Positions 1-11,348 are shown, numbered from the stretch's first letter. The stretch: 64,000 nt of DNA from Klebsiella oxytoca (GCF_009707385.1 NZ_CP046115.1:496001-560000), one strand, 5' to 3'. Translations and numbers: made by a program. The notes: a model not told the origin generated them from the letters alone.

Positions 1-245
1 TACAAATCTTGATTCCTGAACTGATAGGCTACCTGGCGCAGCAAAAAACATTCGACGCTGGCAATATTGCCCAGTGGATCGCGCGTAATCTGGCGAGCGA
101 ACATGCTCACTGGAATATGGCGCAGGCAATTGCCGTCCTCGCGGATATAGAACGCTTATGTCCGCAGCTGGTTAAGGCGCCGCCGGGTGGTCTGTTACAA
201 CCTGTTGATTTACATTCGGCGATGAATGCCCTGAAAGATGAGTGA
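1..245 (+). CDS. mutL: DNA mismatch repair protein MutL, C-terminal fragment (5' part outside window)
   Basis: The reading frame is open from the first bases of the window and ends at a TGA at 243-245. The roughly 80 residues visible ([12 protein letters not shown]..., ending ALKDE) look like the end of the MutL C-terminal dimerisation domain. MutL couples MutS mismatch recognition to MutH incision. The call rests on this tail plus the position directly upstream of miaA, which is its standard enterobacterial neighbour. The stop overlaps the miaA start by 8 bases, which suggests translational coupling. The catalytic GHKL ATPase half is not in view. Confidence 0.9.
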   Translation, partial: QILIPELIGYLAQQKTFDAGNIAQWIARNLASEHAHWNMAQAIAVLADIERLCPQLVKAPPGGLLQPVDLHSAMNALKDE

Positions 246-1188
246 TGTAACCGAGGCAAGCCTGCCTAAGGCAATATTTTTAATGGGCCCCACGGCCTCT
301 GGTAAAACCGCGCTGGCTATCGCCTTACGTAAAGTTTTGCCAGTAGAGTTGATTAGCGTTGATTCAGCCCTCATTTATCGGGGGATGGACATCGGCACGG
401 CCAAGCCAGACGCCGCGGAGCTTAGCGCTGCGCCGCATCGGCTGTTGGATATTCTTGATCCGGCGGAGTCCTACTCCGCAGCGGATTTTCGTCGTGATGC
501 TTTGGCAGAGATGGCTGATATCGTCGCTGCCGGGCGTATTCCGCTACTGGTTGGCGGAACAATGTTGTATTTCAAAGCGTTGCTGGAAGGGCTGTCGCCA
601 CTACCCTCTGCCAATCCTGAGATTCGAGCCAGGATTGAGCAACAGGCAGCAGAGCAGGGATGGAACGCGTTACATCAGCAGCTACAGGAGATTGATCCGG
701 TTGCTGCCGCGCGTATTCATCCAAATGATCCGCAAAGACTTTCCCGAGCACTGGAAGTTTTTTTCATTTCGGGTAAAACTTTAACGGAGCTGACGCAAAC
801 GTCAGGTGATGCCCTGCCGTATAAGGTGCACCAGTTCGCCATCGCCCCGGCGAGCCGTGAACTGCTCCATCAGCGCATTGAACAGCGTTTTCATCAGATG
901 TTGGCTTCAGGTTTTGAAGCAGAAGTGCGGGCGCTTTTTGCCCGGGGAGATTTGCATACGGATATGCCTTCCATTCGTTGTGTCGGATATCGCCAGATGT
1001 GGTCGTACCTTAATGGCGAGATCCCGTATGATGACATGGTTTATCGAGGTGTTTGCGCCACGAGACAGTTAGCTAAGCGTCAGGTGACCTGGTTGCGCGG
1101 TTGGGAAGGTATTCACTGGTTAGACAGTGAACAACCTGAACAAGCGTTCAACAAAGTATTACAGGTTGTTGGTGCTAGCCTGGACTGA
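238..1188 (+). CDS. miaA: tRNA dimethylallyltransferase MiaA
   Basis: Transfers a dimethylallyl group to N6 of A37 in tRNAs reading UNN codons, the first step of ms2i6A synthesis. The 316-residue product has the family's usual length. A P-loop GPTASGKT lies at residues 17-24, followed by the [16 protein letters not shown] segment that contacts substrate. The start overlaps the end of mutL. hfq follows after about 90 bases, as in E. coli, where miaA and hfq share complex promoters. Identification is by direct recognition of the protein and by synteny. Confidence 0.97.
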   Translation: MSDVTEASLPKAIFLMGPTASGKTALAIALRKVLPVELISVDSALIYRGMDIGTAKPDAAELSAAPHRLLDILDPAESYSAADFRRDALAEMADIVAAGRIPLLVGGTMLYFKALLEGLSPLPSANPEIRARIEQQAAEQGWNALHQQLQEIDPVAAARIHPNDPQRLSRALEVFFISGKTLTELTQTSGDALPYKVHQFAIAPASRELLHQRIEQRFHQMLASGFEAEVRALFARGDLHTDMPSIRCVGYRQMWSYLNGEIPYDDMVYRGVCATRQLAKRQVTWLRGWEGIHWLDSEQPEQAFNKVLQVVGASLD

Positions 1189-1269
1189 ACGTGTACAATT
1201 GAACGGGTATCGTGCGTAATTTTTTTTAAGAATCGTAAGGTTCTGAGTACAAAACAAGCATACATATAA

Positions 1270-1590
<321 letters not shown>

Positions 1591-1665
1591 GGCTGATGCT
1601 GTTTTTCCACGTCGGGGAGCCAGGTTTTCTGCGTTCCCCGCTGGTATTTTATAAGGGGTTTACGC

Positions 1666-2946
1666 TTGTTTGACCGTTATGATGCCGGTGAGCAGGCGGT
1701 ACTGGTACACATCTATTTTTCGCAAGACAAAGATATGGAAGACCTCCAGGAGTTCGAAACTCTTGCCTCTTCCGCCGGTGTCGAAGCAATGCAGGTGATT
1801 ACCGGTAGCCGTAAAGCACCGCACCCGAAGTATTTTGTAGGTGAAGGTAAAGCTGTCGAAATTGCGGAAGCCGTAAAAGCGACTGGTGCATCGGTCGTGT
1901 TGTTCGATCATGCCCTGAGTCCGGCACAGGAACGAAACCTGGAACGCTTATGCGAATGTCGGGTTATCGATCGGACCGGCCTGATTTTAGATATTTTTGC
2001 CCAGCGAGCGCGTACCCACGAAGGGAAATTGCAGGTTGAGCTGGCGCAACTGCGTCACATGGCGACTCGCCTCGTTCGCGGCTGGACCCACCTTGAAAGA
2101 CAGAAAGGCGGGATTGGTTTGCGCGGCCCGGGGGAAACCCAGCTCGAAACTGACCGCCGTTTGCTGCGTAACCGTATTATGCAGATCCTGGCGCGACTGG
2201 AAAAAGTTGAAAAACAGCGCGAGCAGGGACGGCGGTCACGCGCCAAAGCTGATATTCCGACTGTGTCGCTGGTCGGTTATACCAACGCCGGTAAATCCAC
2301 GTTGTTCAATCAGATAACTGAAGCTGAGGTTTATGCAGCGAACCAACTGTTCGCTACTCTGGATCCCACGCTGCGCCGCATCGATGTCCCTGATGTTGGT
2401 GAAACCGTTCTGGCAGACACCGTAGGTTTTATCCGCCATCTGCCGCACGATCTGGTGGCCGCGTTTAAAGCGACGCTTCAGGAAACGCGCCAGGCGACTC
2501 TTCTGCTGCATATTATTGATGCAGCCGATGTGCGCGTGCAGGAAAATATTGACGCAGTAAATACGGTTCTCGCTGAAATTGAGGCCGATGAGATCCCTTC
2601 GCTGCTGGTGATGAATAAAATCGACATGCTGGACGATTTTGAGCCGCGTATCGATCGGGATGAAGAAAATAAACCGATTCGGGTTTGGCTTTCCGCCCAG
2701 ACCGGGGTTGGCGTACCACTGCTTTTTCAGGCTTTGACGGAACGGCTTTCTGGTGAAGTTGCGCAGCATACGCTGCGTCTGCCACCGCAGGAAGGTCGGT
2801 TGAGAAGCCGGTTCTATCAGCTTCAGGCGATAGAGAAAGAGTGGATGGAGGATGACGGTAGCGTTGGTCTGCAGGTGCGCATGCCGATCGTTGACTGGCG
2901 TCGCCTCTGTAAACAAGAGCCAGCGCTGGTTGAATACGTGATTTAA
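1666..2946 (+). CDS. hflX: Ribosome-associated GTPase HflX
   Basis: An Obg-HflX-type GTPase that binds 50S subunits and splits stalled or heat-stressed ribosomes. It starts with TTG at 1666 (MFDRYDAGEQ...), the same start and N-terminus used for E. coli HflX, with AAGGGG upstream. An N-terminal HflX domain includes the basic glycine-rich segment GGIGLRGPGETQLE. The G domain follows: G1 GYTNAGKS near residue 204, DTVGF (G3) and NKID (G4). 426 residues is full length. It lies between hfq and hflK in one transcriptional direction. Confidence 0.97.
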   Translation: MFDRYDAGEQAVLVHIYFSQDKDMEDLQEFETLASSAGVEAMQVITGSRKAPHPKYFVGEGKAVEIAEAVKATGASVVLFDHALSPAQERNLERLCECRVIDRTGLILDIFAQRARTHEGKLQVELAQLRHMATRLVRGWTHLERQKGGIGLRGPGETQLETDRRLLRNRIMQILARLEKVEKQREQGRRSRAKADIPTVSLVGYTNAGKSTLFNQITEAEVYAANQLFATLDPTLRRIDVPDVGETVLADTVGFIRHLPHDLVAAFKATLQETRQATLLLHIIDAADVRVQENIDAVNTVLAEIEADEIPSLLVMNKIDMLDDFEPRIDRDEENKPIRVWLSAQTGVGVPLLFQALTERLSGEVAQHTLRLPPQEGRLRSRFYQLQAIEKEWMEDDGSVGLQVRMPIVDWRRLCKQEPALVEYVI

Positions 2947-3011
2947 CCTTGCAGCTTGCCTGAAGATATTAACCCCTGTGGGGATATCAAAAACAAATAT
3001 GGAGCATATAC

Positions 3012-4268
3012 ATGGCGTGGAATCAGCCCGGTAATAACGGACAGGACCGCGACCCGTGGGGAAGCAGCAATAACCAAGGCGGCAACTCTGGGGGAAATGG
3101 CAACAAAGGTGGTCGCGAGCAGGGACCTCCCGATCTGGATGATATCTTCCGTAAGCTAAGTAAAAAACTTGGCGGCCTGGGTGGCGGAAAAGGTGGACTG
3201 GGCGGCGGTAGCGGCTCGCAGGGACCTCGTGGACCAATGGGCGGGCGTATCGTCGGCATCGTTGCCGCCGCTGCGGTGATTATCTGGGCAGCCAGCGGTT
3301 TCTATACCATTAAAGAAGCTGAACGTGGCGTCGTCACTCGCTTTGGTAAATTTAGCCATCTGGTTGAGCCCGGCCTTAACTGGAAACCTACCTTCATTGA
3401 TAACGTCCAGGCGGTTAACGTTGAGTCGGTTCGTGAACTGGCGGCTTCCGGCGTCATGCTGACGTCTGACGAAAACGTCGTGCGCGTAGAGATGAACGTT
3501 CAGTACCGCGTGACCGATCCGGAACGCTATCTGTTTAGCGTCACCAGCGCGGATGACAGCCTGCGTCAGGCCACCGACAGCGCCCTGCGCGGCGTTATCG
3601 GTAAATACACGATGGACCGTATTCTGACAGAAGGACGTACCGTCATTCGTAGCGATACCCAGCGCGAGCTGGAAGAGACTATTCGTCCTTACAACATGGG
3701 TATTACCCTGCTGGACGTCAACTTCCAGACAGCGCGTCCGCCGGAAGAAGTGAAGGCCGCATTTGATGATGCTATTGCCGCGCGTGAAAACGAACAGCAG
3801 TACATTCGTGAAGCCGAAGCTTATACCAACGAAGTTCAGCCGCGCGCTAACGGTCAGGCGCAGCGTATCCTGGAAGAGGCCCGCGCCTACAAGACCCAGA
3901 CCGTTCTTGAAGCTCAGGGTGAGGTTGCTCGCTTTGCGAAGATCCTGCCTGAATATAAAGCAGCTCCGGAAATTACCCGCGAGCGTCTGTATATCGAAAC
4001 CATGGAAAAAGTGCTGAGCCATACTCGCAAAGTGCTGGTTAACGATAAGGGGAGCAACCTGATGGTTCTGCCTCTTGATCAGATGCTGAAGGGCGCTGGC
4101 GCGCCGGCGGCAAAGAGCAATAGCAGTAGCGCAAGCGATCTGCTGCGTCTGCCGCCTGCATCCAGCTCAAGCAACGCCAGTAATACTTCTACCTCTACGG
4201 GAGGCACCATTATGGACCAACGCCGCGCTAACGCGCAGCGTAACGACTACCAGCGTCAGGGGGAATAA
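3012..4268 (+). CDS. hflK: FtsH protease modulator HflK (SPFH/band-7 protein)
   Basis: Forms with HflC a large inner-membrane, periplasm-facing cage that encloses and modulates the AAA protease FtsH. The first 75 residues are Gly/Asn/Gln-rich and cytoplasmic (WNQPGNNGQDRDPWG), followed by a single transmembrane segment at about 79-99 (IVGIVAAAAVIIWAASGF). An SPFH domain and an Ala/Glu-rich coiled coil (ENEQQYIREAEAYTNEVQPR region) follow. The C-terminal 50 residues are Ser/Asn-rich. At 418 residues it is full length. hflC starts two bases after its stop, so the pair is one operon. Confidence 0.97.
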   Translation: MAWNQPGNNGQDRDPWGSSNNQGGNSGGNGNKGGREQGPPDLDDIFRKLSKKLGGLGGGKGGLGGGSGSQGPRGPMGGRIVGIVAAAAVIIWAASGFYTIKEAERGVVTRFGKFSHLVEPGLNWKPTFIDNVQAVNVESVRELAASGVMLTSDENVVRVEMNVQYRVTDPERYLFSVTSADDSLRQATDSALRGVIGKYTMDRILTEGRTVIRSDTQRELEETIRPYNMGITLLDVNFQTARPPEEVKAAFDDAIAARENEQQYIREAEAYTNEVQPRANGQAQRILEEARAYKTQTVLEAQGEVARFAKILPEYKAAPEITRERLYIETMEKVLSHTRKVLVNDKGSNLMVLPLDQMLKGAGAPAAKSNSSSASDLLRLPPASSSSNASNTSTSTGGTIMDQRRANAQRNDYQRQGE

Positions 4269-4270
4269 CG

Positions 4271-5275
4271 ATGCGTAAATCTGTTATCGCGATAATTGTC
4301 ATCGTGCTGGTAGTGCTCTACATGTCCATCTTTGTGGTCAAAGAGGGCGAGCGCGGTATTACGCTGCGTTTTGGTAAAGTTCTGCGCGACGATGAAAATA
4401 AACCTCTGGTTTATGCGCCGGGTCTGCACTTCAAGATTCCGTTTATCGAATCCGTGAAGATGCTTGATGCGCGTATCCAGACCATGGACAACCAGGCCGA
4501 TCGCTTTGTGACCAAAGAGAAGAAAGACCTGATCGTTGACTCCTACATCAAGTGGCGTATCAGCGATTTTAGCCGCTACTACCTGGCTACCGGCGGTGGT
4601 GACGTTTCCCAGGCCGAAGTCCTGCTGAAGCGTAAGTTCTCTGACCGTTTGCGTTCTGAAATTGGTCGTCTGGACGTTAAAGATATTGTTACTGACTCCC
4701 GCGGTCGTTTGACCCTCGAAGTCCGTGATGCGCTGAACTCCGGTTCTGCCGGGACAGAAGATGAAGTGACGACTCCGGCAGCCGATGATGCTATCGCTAA
4801 AGCGGCGGAACGCGTAGAAGCTGAAACTAACGGTAAGGTTCAGGTGATCAACCCGAACAGTATGGCGGCGCTGGGTATTGAAGTCGTTGACGTACGTATC
4901 AAGCAGATCAACCTGCCGGCTGAAGTGTCTGAAGCGATCTACAACCGTATGCGCGCCGAGCGTGAAGCTGTAGCCCGTCGTCACCGTTCTCAGGGTCAGG
5001 AAGAAGCTGAAAAACTGCGTGCGACCGCGGATTATGAAGTGACCAAAACGCTGGCGGAAGCTGAGCGTCAGGGACGTATCCTGCGCGGTGAAGGTGATGC
5101 TGAATCGGCGAAACTGTTTGCTGACGCATTCAGCCAGGATCCGGGTTTCTACGCCTTTATCCGTAGCCTGCGAGCTTACGAGAGCAGCTTCCAGGGCAAC
5201 CAGGATGTAATGGTCCTGAGCCCGGACAGCGATTTCTTCCGCTACATGAAATCACCAACGGCAACGAATCGCTAA
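4271..5275 (+). CDS. hflC: FtsH protease modulator HflC (SPFH/band-7 protein)
   Basis: Partner of HflK in the FtsH-regulating membrane complex. A signal-anchor helix lies at residues 3-23 (SVIAIIVIVLVVLYMSIFVV). The SPFH domain follows, then a charged coiled coil containing ERQGRILRGEGDAESAKLFA, typical of the family. Its 334 residues match the expected size. It is directly coupled to hflK and is followed by a strong intrinsic terminator, so it closes the hflX-hflK-hflC transcription unit. Confidence 0.97.
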   Translation: MRKSVIAIIVIVLVVLYMSIFVVKEGERGITLRFGKVLRDDENKPLVYAPGLHFKIPFIESVKMLDARIQTMDNQADRFVTKEKKDLIVDSYIKWRISDFSRYYLATGGGDVSQAEVLLKRKFSDRLRSEIGRLDVKDIVTDSRGRLTLEVRDALNSGSAGTEDEVTTPAADDAIAKAAERVEAETNGKVQVINPNSMAALGIEVVDVRIKQINLPAEVSEAIYNRMRAEREAVARRHRSQGQEEAEKLRATADYEVTKTLAEAERQGRILRGEGDAESAKLFADAFSQDPGFYAFIRSLRAYESSFQGNQDVMVLSPDSDFFRYMKSPTATNR

Positions 5276-5292
5276 TCACTGATGATATAAGT

Positions 5293-5321
5293 AAAAAGGC
5301 GCCTTTAAGGCGCCTTTTTTT
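5293..5321 (+). terminator. Intrinsic terminator after hflC
   Basis: AAAAAGGCGCC, the loop TTTAA, then GGCGCC followed by seven T. The A-tract on the left arm also makes it a workable terminator for the minus-strand gene converging from 5336. Confidence 0.9.
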
Positions 5322-5335
5322 ACAGCGAAGCGGTA

Positions 5336-5623
5336 TTAGTTACCGAGAAGCCTATTCAGCAGACCACCGATAACCGGTACGCTTGCCAGAGTTCCTTCGA
5401 TAGCCCCACCGATGGTTGAACCAATAGTTTTCCCTATCTGCTCCCCTAGTCCCGGGGCGATAGTTGAAAGGTTAACTGTACCAATAATAGGTAAATCAAT
5501 GCTCAGAGCGCTGCCCAGAGACCATACGGCAGAGCCTGCTTTACTTCCCAGTGATGCGAATCCATCTTGCAGCCAGCCTGCACCGCTTACGGCATCAATT
5601 TCAATTGCGGTTAACTCTCTCAT
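5336..5623 (-). CDS. Orphan microcin/bacteriocin-like peptide with double-glycine-type leader
   Basis: Small protein of 95 residues. I choose the second of two adjacent ATGs (5623) because an AGGAGG ribosome site lies 6 bases upstream of it. The N-terminus MRELTAIEIDAVSGA is 15 residues long, matching in length and pattern the leaders of colicin V and microcin E492 (hydrophobic positions, acidic residues, V-S-G-A before the cut). Predicted cleavage leaves an 80-residue Gly/Ala/Ser/Ile-rich core starting GWLQDG. It has no cysteine and carries a glycine zipper with G every fourth residue (GEQIGKTIGSTIGG). Known family facts: such leaders are removed by C39-peptidase ABC exporters. No immunity, exporter or modification gene lies nearby. 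The gene is absent from E. coli K-12 at this locus. Function is inferred; it could be a relic or rely on an exporter elsewhere. Confidence 0.72.
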   Translation of the reverse strand: MRELTAIEIDAVSGAGWLQDGFASLGSKAGSAVWSLGSALSIDLPIIGTVNLSTIAPGLGEQIGKTIGSTIGGAIEGTLASVPVIGGLLNRLLGN

Positions 5624-5700
5624 CATAATCCTCCTGATTATTTTATGCTCGTATCTAAAACTGATACGCGGTGGCATAGTTGCAATTTAAAAAAACACAT
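5624..5700 (-). promoter_or_regulatory. Upstream region of the microcin-like gene with a small dyad and strong RBS
   Basis: On the minus strand AGGAGG (5630-5635) precedes the start. CGTATC/GATACG (5650-5655 and 5663-5668) forms an inverted repeat about 30 bases before the start codon, in a stretch clearly AT-richer than the flanking genes. It could be an operator or a leader hairpin. No assignment to a regulator is possible. Confidence 0.4.
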
Positions 5701-5841
5701 TCAATACAATGAATTATGAATTTTGTTTCATAAAATCAGTTCATAATGATGCTGAAATACCAGACAATATGAAGTAAGGGCAAACCTCATGCTAATAAGC
5801 GACAGTCGCTCTACTGGGTAGCGTTTAAATAAAGGTGAATA

Positions 5842-6039
5842 ATGAACTCAACAATCTGGCTGGCACTGGCGCTGGTTTTAGTACTTGAAGGACTTGGGCC
5901 GCTGCTTTATCCACGCGCGTGGCGTCGTATGGTCGCCACTATGAGCCAACTGCCGGATAATTTATTGCGTCGGTTTGGTGGGGGTCTTGTGGTTGCCGGC
6001 ATCGTCATCTACTACATGTTGAGGAAAACGATTGGCTGA
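5842..6039 (+). CDS. yjeT: Small inner-membrane protein YjeT (DUF2065)
   Basis: A 65-residue protein with two hydrophobic segments, at about 5-20 (IWLALALVLVLEGLGPLL) and 45-60 (GGLVVAGIVIYYML), separated by a basic linker YPRAWRRM. This is the DUF2065 pattern. In E. coli it lies between hflC and purA, exactly as here. The ribosome site AAAGGTG precedes the ATG. No biochemical role is established for the family; a link to the neighbouring HflKC/FtsH complex is only suggested by synteny. Confidence 0.9.
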   Translation: MNSTIWLALALVLVLEGLGPLLYPRAWRRMVATMSQLPDNLLRRFGGGLVVAGIVIYYMLRKTIG

Positions 6040-6059
6040 GCATTAAGTAGACTAATTTG

Positions 6060-7440
<1,381 letters not shown>

Positions 7441-7448
7441 TGATCTCC

Positions 7449-7478
7449 AGGGGCGCCGTTCAGGCGCCTCTTGTTTTT
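7449..7478 (+). terminator. Intrinsic terminator after purA
   Basis: AGGGGCGCC, loop GTTCA, GGCGCCTCTT with one G-T wobble, ending in GTTTTT. Confidence 0.85.
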
Positions 7479-7582
7479 CCGCCTCATTTAAATAAATTAG
7501 CGGCCTGAGCGCTGGCTGGTTTATCATCAATAGTAATTACGTCTACCGACACACTCTGTTTTTCATTTCCCTGAGGTTGATT

Positions 7583-8008
7583 GTGCAGTTAACGAGTTTT
7601 ACGGATTACGGATTACGCGCGCTGATTTATATGGCGTCGCTGCCGGATGGAAGAATGACCAGCATCTCCGAAGTGACGGAGGTTTACGGCGTTTCCCGTA
7701 ATCATATGGTTAAAATAATCAATCAGCTAAGCCGCCTGGGGTACGTGACGGCAGTACGGGGAAAAAACGGGGGGATCCGTCTTGGTAAACCGGCAAATAT
7801 GATTCGTGTGAGCGATGTAGTTCGCGATCTGGAGCCGCTTTCTTTAGTCAATTGTAGCAGCGAATTTTGCCATATTACGCCCGCCTGTCGTCTGAAACAG
7901 GCGCTTGCTGAAGCCGCGCAAAGTTTTCTCAAGGAACTAGATAACTACACGCTGGCCGATTTGGTTGAAAAGAATCAACCGCTTTATAAATTATTACTGG
8001 TGGAGTGA
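7583..8008 (+). CDS. nsrR: Nitric-oxide-sensing repressor NsrR (Rrf2 family)
   Basis: An Fe-S cluster repressor that loses DNA binding on nitrosylation and controls NO-defence genes such as ytfE and hmp. I choose the GTG at 7583 (protein [11 protein letters not shown]..., 141 residues) because GAGG lies 6 bases upstream and the family starts there. The TTG two codons earlier would sit almost on the ribosome site. A winged helix (about 15-65) with recognition segment [13 protein letters not shown] is followed by the three cluster cysteines C91, C96 and C102 in [13 protein letters not shown]. rnr follows 37 bases later, so the two are probably cotranscribed. Confidence 0.96.
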   Translation: MQLTSFTDYGLRALIYMASLPDGRMTSISEVTEVYGVSRNHMVKIINQLSRLGYVTAVRGKNGGIRLGKPANMIRVSDVVRDLEPLSLVNCSSEFCHITPACRLKQALAEAAQSFLKELDNYTLADLVEKNQPLYKLLLVE

Positions 8009-8045
8009 CGTAAACTTCACTGGAGATGACAACGGAGGAACCGAC

Positions 8046-10493
8046 ATGTCACAAGATCCTTTCCTGGACCGCGAATCTGAAAAATACGCTAATCCAATCC
8101 CGAGCCGGGAATTTATCCTCGATCATTTAGCAAAACGCGAAAAACCGGCTAGCCGAGAAGAGCTGGCAATTGAGCTGAATATTGAAGGCGAAGAACAACA
8201 AGAAGCGTTGCGCCGCCGACTGCGCGCAATGGAACGCGATGGTCAGCTGGTCTTTACGCGTCGTCAGTGCTATGCGCTGCCTGAGCGTCTTGACCTGCTG
8301 AAAGGCACCGTTATTGGCCATCGTGACGGTTATGGCTTTCTGCGCGTTGAAGGCCGTAAAGATGATCTCTATTTATCGTCTGAGCAGATGAAGACCTGCA
8401 TTCATGGCGATCAGGTACTGGCGCAGCCGCTGGGCGCCGATCGTAAAGGTCGTCGGGAAGCGCGAATTGTCCGCGTGCTGGTGCCAAAAACGGGCCAGAT
8501 TGTGGGCCGTTACTTTACCGATGCGGGCGTGGGCTTCGTCGTGCCGGACGATAGCCGCCTGAGCTTCGATATCCTGATTCCCCCGGAAGAGATCATGGGA
8601 GCGAGGATGGGCTTTGTTGTGGTGGTTGAACTCACGCAGCGCCCAACCCGTCGCACTAAAGCGGTTGGTAAAATCGTTGAGGTGCTCGGCGATAACATGG
8701 GTACCGGTATGGCGGTCGATATGGCCCTGCGCACCCATGAAATCCCTTACGTCTGGCCGCCTGCAGTAGAAAAACAGGTTGCAGGCTTGAAAGAGCAGGT
8801 ACCGGAAGAAGCGAAGGCAGGGCGCGTTGATTTACGCAATCTGCCGCTGGTCACTATTGATGGCGAAGATGCCCGCGACTTTGATGACGCAGTGTACTGC
8901 GAGAAGAAACGCGGCGGCGGCTGGCGTCTGTGGGTAGCGATTGCCGATGTCAGCTACTACGTGCGTCCTGGCACACCGCTGGACGGTGAAGCGCGCAGCC
9001 GCGGTACTTCGGTCTACTTCCCGTCACAGGTGGTTCCGATGCTGCCTGAGGTGCTCTCGAACGGGCTGTGCTCGTTGAATCCTCAGGTTGACAGGCTCTG
9101 TATGGTCTGCGAAATGACCATTTCGGCTAAGGGGCGACTGACCGGCTTCAAATTCTACGAAGCGGTGATGAGTTCTCATGCCCGTCTGACCTATACCAAA
9201 GTCTGGCATATGCTGCAGGGCGATCAGGATCTGCGCGAGCAGTACGCGCCGCTGGTGAAGCATATTGAAGAGCTACATAACCTCTACAAAGTGCTGGACG
9301 GCGCTCGTGAAGAGCGTGGCGGTATCTCATTTGAGAGTGAAGAAGCTAAATTCATCTTCAACGCGGAACGTCGTATTGAACGCATCGAGCAGACTCAGCG
9401 CAACGACGCGCATAAGCTGATTGAAGAGAGCATGATTCTGGCGAACATTTCCGCGGCGCGCTTCGTTGAGAAGGCCGAGGAACCCGCGCTATTCCGTATC
9501 CATGACAAACCAAGTACCGAAGCCATTACCGCATTTCGTTCGGTTCTTGCGGAGCTTGGGCTCGAGCTGCCGGGCGGTAACAAACCGGAACCGCGCGACT
9601 ATGCGGAACTACTGACGTCTATCGCTGATCGTCCGGATGCGGAGATGCTGCAAACCATGCTGCTACGCTCGATGAAACAGGCGGTATACGACCCGGAAAA
9701 CCGCGGCCACTTTGGCCTGGCGCTACAGTCTTATGCCCACTTCACTTCGCCGATTCGTCGTTACCCTGACCTGTCGCTGCATCGCGCGATCAAATATTTA
9801 CTGGCGAAAGAGCAGGGGCATAAAGGCAATAGCACCGAGACCGGCGGCTGGCACTACAGTATGGATGAGATGCTGCAGCTGGGGGCGCATTGTTCAATGA
9901 CCGAGCGCCGCGCTGATGAAGCGACCCGCGACGTATCGGACTGGCTGAAGTGTGATTTCATGTTGGATCAGGTTGGTAACGTCTTTAAAGGCGTGATTGC
10001 CAGCGTGACCGGCTTTGGTTTCTTCGTCCGTCTCGATGAACTGTTTATTGATGGTCTGGTTCACGTCTCTTCGCTTGATAACGACTACTACCGTTTCGAC
10101 CAGGTAGGACAGCGTCTGATCGGTGAATCCGGCGGCCAGACTTATCGTCTGGGCGATCGCGTAGAAGTGCGCGTGGAAGCGGTCAATATGGACGAGCGTA
10201 AAATTGATTTCTCGCTTATCTCCAGCGAGCGCGCACCGCGCAACGTCGGTAAGACCGAGCGTGAAAAGGCGAAGAAAGGTGCTGGCGGTAAATCTTCCGG
10301 ACGTCGCCGCCAGGCCGGTAAGCAGGTAAACTTCGAGCCAGATAGCGCATTCCGCAAACCGAAAGGAAAATCCCAGCCGAAGGCCGCTCAGCCAAAAGGC
10401 GAGAAAAAAGCGAAAAAGCCGTCGGCGAAAACGCAAAAGATAGCCGCTGCGACCAAAGCCAGGCGCGCGGCGAAAAAGAAAATAGCTGAGTAA
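8046..10493 (+). CDS. rnr: Exoribonuclease RNase R
   Basis: A 3'-5' hydrolytic exoribonuclease able to degrade structured RNA, used in mRNA and rRNA quality control. The start at 8046 is set by GGAGG 7 bases upstream and by [10 protein letters not shown]. The frame is open further up but overlaps nsrR. It has an N-terminal helix-turn-helix region, two cold-shock domains and an RNB domain with the acidic cluster [10 protein letters not shown] at 272-281 (Asp280 is the known catalytic residue in E. coli). An S1 domain ([17 protein letters not shown]) and a Lys/Arg-rich tail of about 80 residues follow. It has 815 residues. Confidence 0.97.
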   Translation: MSQDPFLDRESEKYANPIPSREFILDHLAKREKPASREELAIELNIEGEEQQEALRRRLRAMERDGQLVFTRRQCYALPERLDLLKGTVIGHRDGYGFLRVEGRKDDLYLSSEQMKTCIHGDQVLAQPLGADRKGRREARIVRVLVPKTGQIVGRYFTDAGVGFVVPDDSRLSFDILIPPEEIMGARMGFVVVVELTQRPTRRTKAVGKIVEVLGDNMGTGMAVDMALRTHEIPYVWPPAVEKQVAGLKEQVPEEAKAGRVDLRNLPLVTIDGEDARDFDDAVYCEKKRGGGWRLWVAIADVSYYVRPGTPLDGEARSRGTSVYFPSQVVPMLPEVLSNGLCSLNPQVDRLCMVCEMTISAKGRLTGFKFYEAVMSSHARLTYTKVWHMLQGDQDLREQYAPLVKHIEELHNLYKVLDGAREERGGISFESEEAKFIFNAERRIERIEQTQRNDAHKLIEESMILANISAARFVEKAEEPALFRIHDKPSTEAITAFRSVLAELGLELPGGNKPEPRDYAELLTSIADRPDAEMLQTMLLRSMKQAVYDPENRGHFGLALQSYAHFTSPIRRYPDLSLHRAIKYLLAKEQGHKGNSTETGGWHYSMDEMLQLGAHCSMTERRADEATRDVSDWLKCDFMLDQVGNVFKGVIASVTGFGFFVRLDELFIDGLVHVSSLDNDYYRFDQVGQRLIGESGGQTYRLGDRVEVRVEAVNMDERKIDFSLISSERAPRNVGKTEREKAKKGAGGKSSGRRRQAGKQVNFEPDSAFRKPKGKSQPKAAQPKGEKKAKKPSAKTQKIAAATKARRAAKKKIAE

Positions 10494-10497
10494 TTGG

Positions 10498-10548
10498 GTT
10501 CCCTTTATCCCGGCGCTCCACTACGAGATGGGGCGGGGTGAAGGGAAC
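10498..10548 (+). repeat. Inverted repeat between rnr and rlmB
   Basis: GTTCCCTT (10498-10505) and AAGGGAAC (10541-10548) are perfect complements enclosing a GC-rich loop. No U-tract follows, so this is more likely an mRNA processing or stability hairpin inside the nsrR-rnr-rlmB transcript than a terminator. Confidence 0.45.
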
Positions 10549-10577
10549 TGATAACAGAACCTAAAATGAGTAGATAA

Positions 10578-11309
10578 ATGAGTGAAATGATTTACGGCAT
10601 CCACGCGGTGCAGGCGCTGCTGGAGCGCGCCCCTGAGCGTTTTCAGGAAGTTTTTATTCTGAAAGGCCGCGAGGACAAGCGTCTTATGCCGCTGATCCAT
10701 GCCCTCGAAGCGCAGGGAGTGGTGATCCAGGTCGCCAGCCGCCAGTTTCTTGATGAGAAAAGCGAAGGTGCCGTTCATCAGGGGATTATTGCCCGCGTGA
10801 AGCCCGGACGTCAGTATCAGGAGAACGATCTGCCGGATCTGATCGCCTCTCTCGAACAGCCATTCTTTTTGATCCTCGACGGCGTAACCGATCCGCACAA
10901 CCTCGGGGCCTGTTTACGCAGCGCCGACGCCGCTGGCGTGCATGCAGTGATTGTACCCAAAGATCGCTCAGCGCAGCTGAATGCCACGGCGAAAAAGGTA
11001 GCCTGCGGCGCTGCGGAAAGCGTCCCGCTGATTCGCGTCACTAACCTGGCGCGGACCATGCGTCTGCTGCAGGAAGAGAATGTCTGGATTGTCGGTACCG
11101 CCGGTGAGGCCGACCATACCCTTTTCCAGAGTAAGATGACCGGCTCGCTGGCGCTGGTAATGGGCGCGGAAGGCGAAGGGATGCGTCGCCTGACTCGCGA
11201 ACACTGCGATGAGTTGATCAGTATTCCTATGGCCGGCAGCGTGTCGTCGCTGAACGTTTCCGTCGCTACCGGGATTTGCCTGTTTGAAGCTGTACGCCAG
11301 CGCAGCTAA
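10578..11309 (+). CDS. rlmB: 23S rRNA (Gm2251) 2'-O-methyltransferase RlmB
   Basis: A SPOUT (TrmH-type) methyltransferase modifying G2251 in the peptidyl-transferase P loop of 23S rRNA. The N-terminal 70 residues ([15 protein letters not shown]...) form the L30e-like RNA-binding domain. The SPOUT knot motifs are [16 protein letters not shown] (motif 1), [10 protein letters not shown] (motif 2) and [15 protein letters not shown] (motif 3). 243 residues is standard. It follows rnr in the same direction, as in E. coli. A stem-loop lies after the stop. Confidence 0.97.
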   Translation: MSEMIYGIHAVQALLERAPERFQEVFILKGREDKRLMPLIHALEAQGVVIQVASRQFLDEKSEGAVHQGIIARVKPGRQYQENDLPDLIASLEQPFFLILDGVTDPHNLGACLRSADAAGVHAVIVPKDRSAQLNATAKKVACGAAESVPLIRVTNLARTMRLLQEENVWIVGTAGEADHTLFQSKMTGSLALVMGAEGEGMRRLTREHCDELISIPMAGSVSSLNVSVATGICLFEAVRQRS

Positions 11310-11322
11310 TCTCTTTGCCTGA

Positions 11323-11348
11323 ATAAGCCATTCTCAGGAATGGCTTAT
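11323..11348 (+). terminator. Stem-loop between rlmB and the convergent orphan gene
   Basis: ATAAGCCATT, loop CTCAGG, AATGGCTTAT is a perfect 10-bp stem. It lies between two converging genes and reaches the last codon of the minus-strand gene. The U-tract is poor (CTCC), so efficiency is uncertain. Confidence 0.6.

Noticed and set aside
2236-4022. Long minus-strand open frames (333 and 288 codons) across hflX-hflK
   Set aside because: Antisense to highly conserved genes. Composition and lack of start signals mark them as shadows.
5626-5677. Longer N-terminus for the microcin-like protein (starting MPPRISFRYEHK)
   Set aside because: It would place 18 unrelated residues before a perfect 15-residue leader and has no ribosome site. 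The internal ATG has AGGAGG.
5412-5690. Plus-strand open frame of 92 codons across the microcin-like gene
   Set aside because: No ribosome site, and it covers the upstream region of the minus-strand gene, which has leader, ribosome site and terminator.
5700-5760. Possible Fur box upstream of the microcin-like gene (tcataatgatg)
   Set aside because: Too few matches to the 19-bp consensus. Iron control cannot be supported.
7965-8045. N-terminal extension of RNase R into nsrR
   Set aside because: The ATG at 8046 has GGAGG at 7 bases and gives the conserved family N-terminus.
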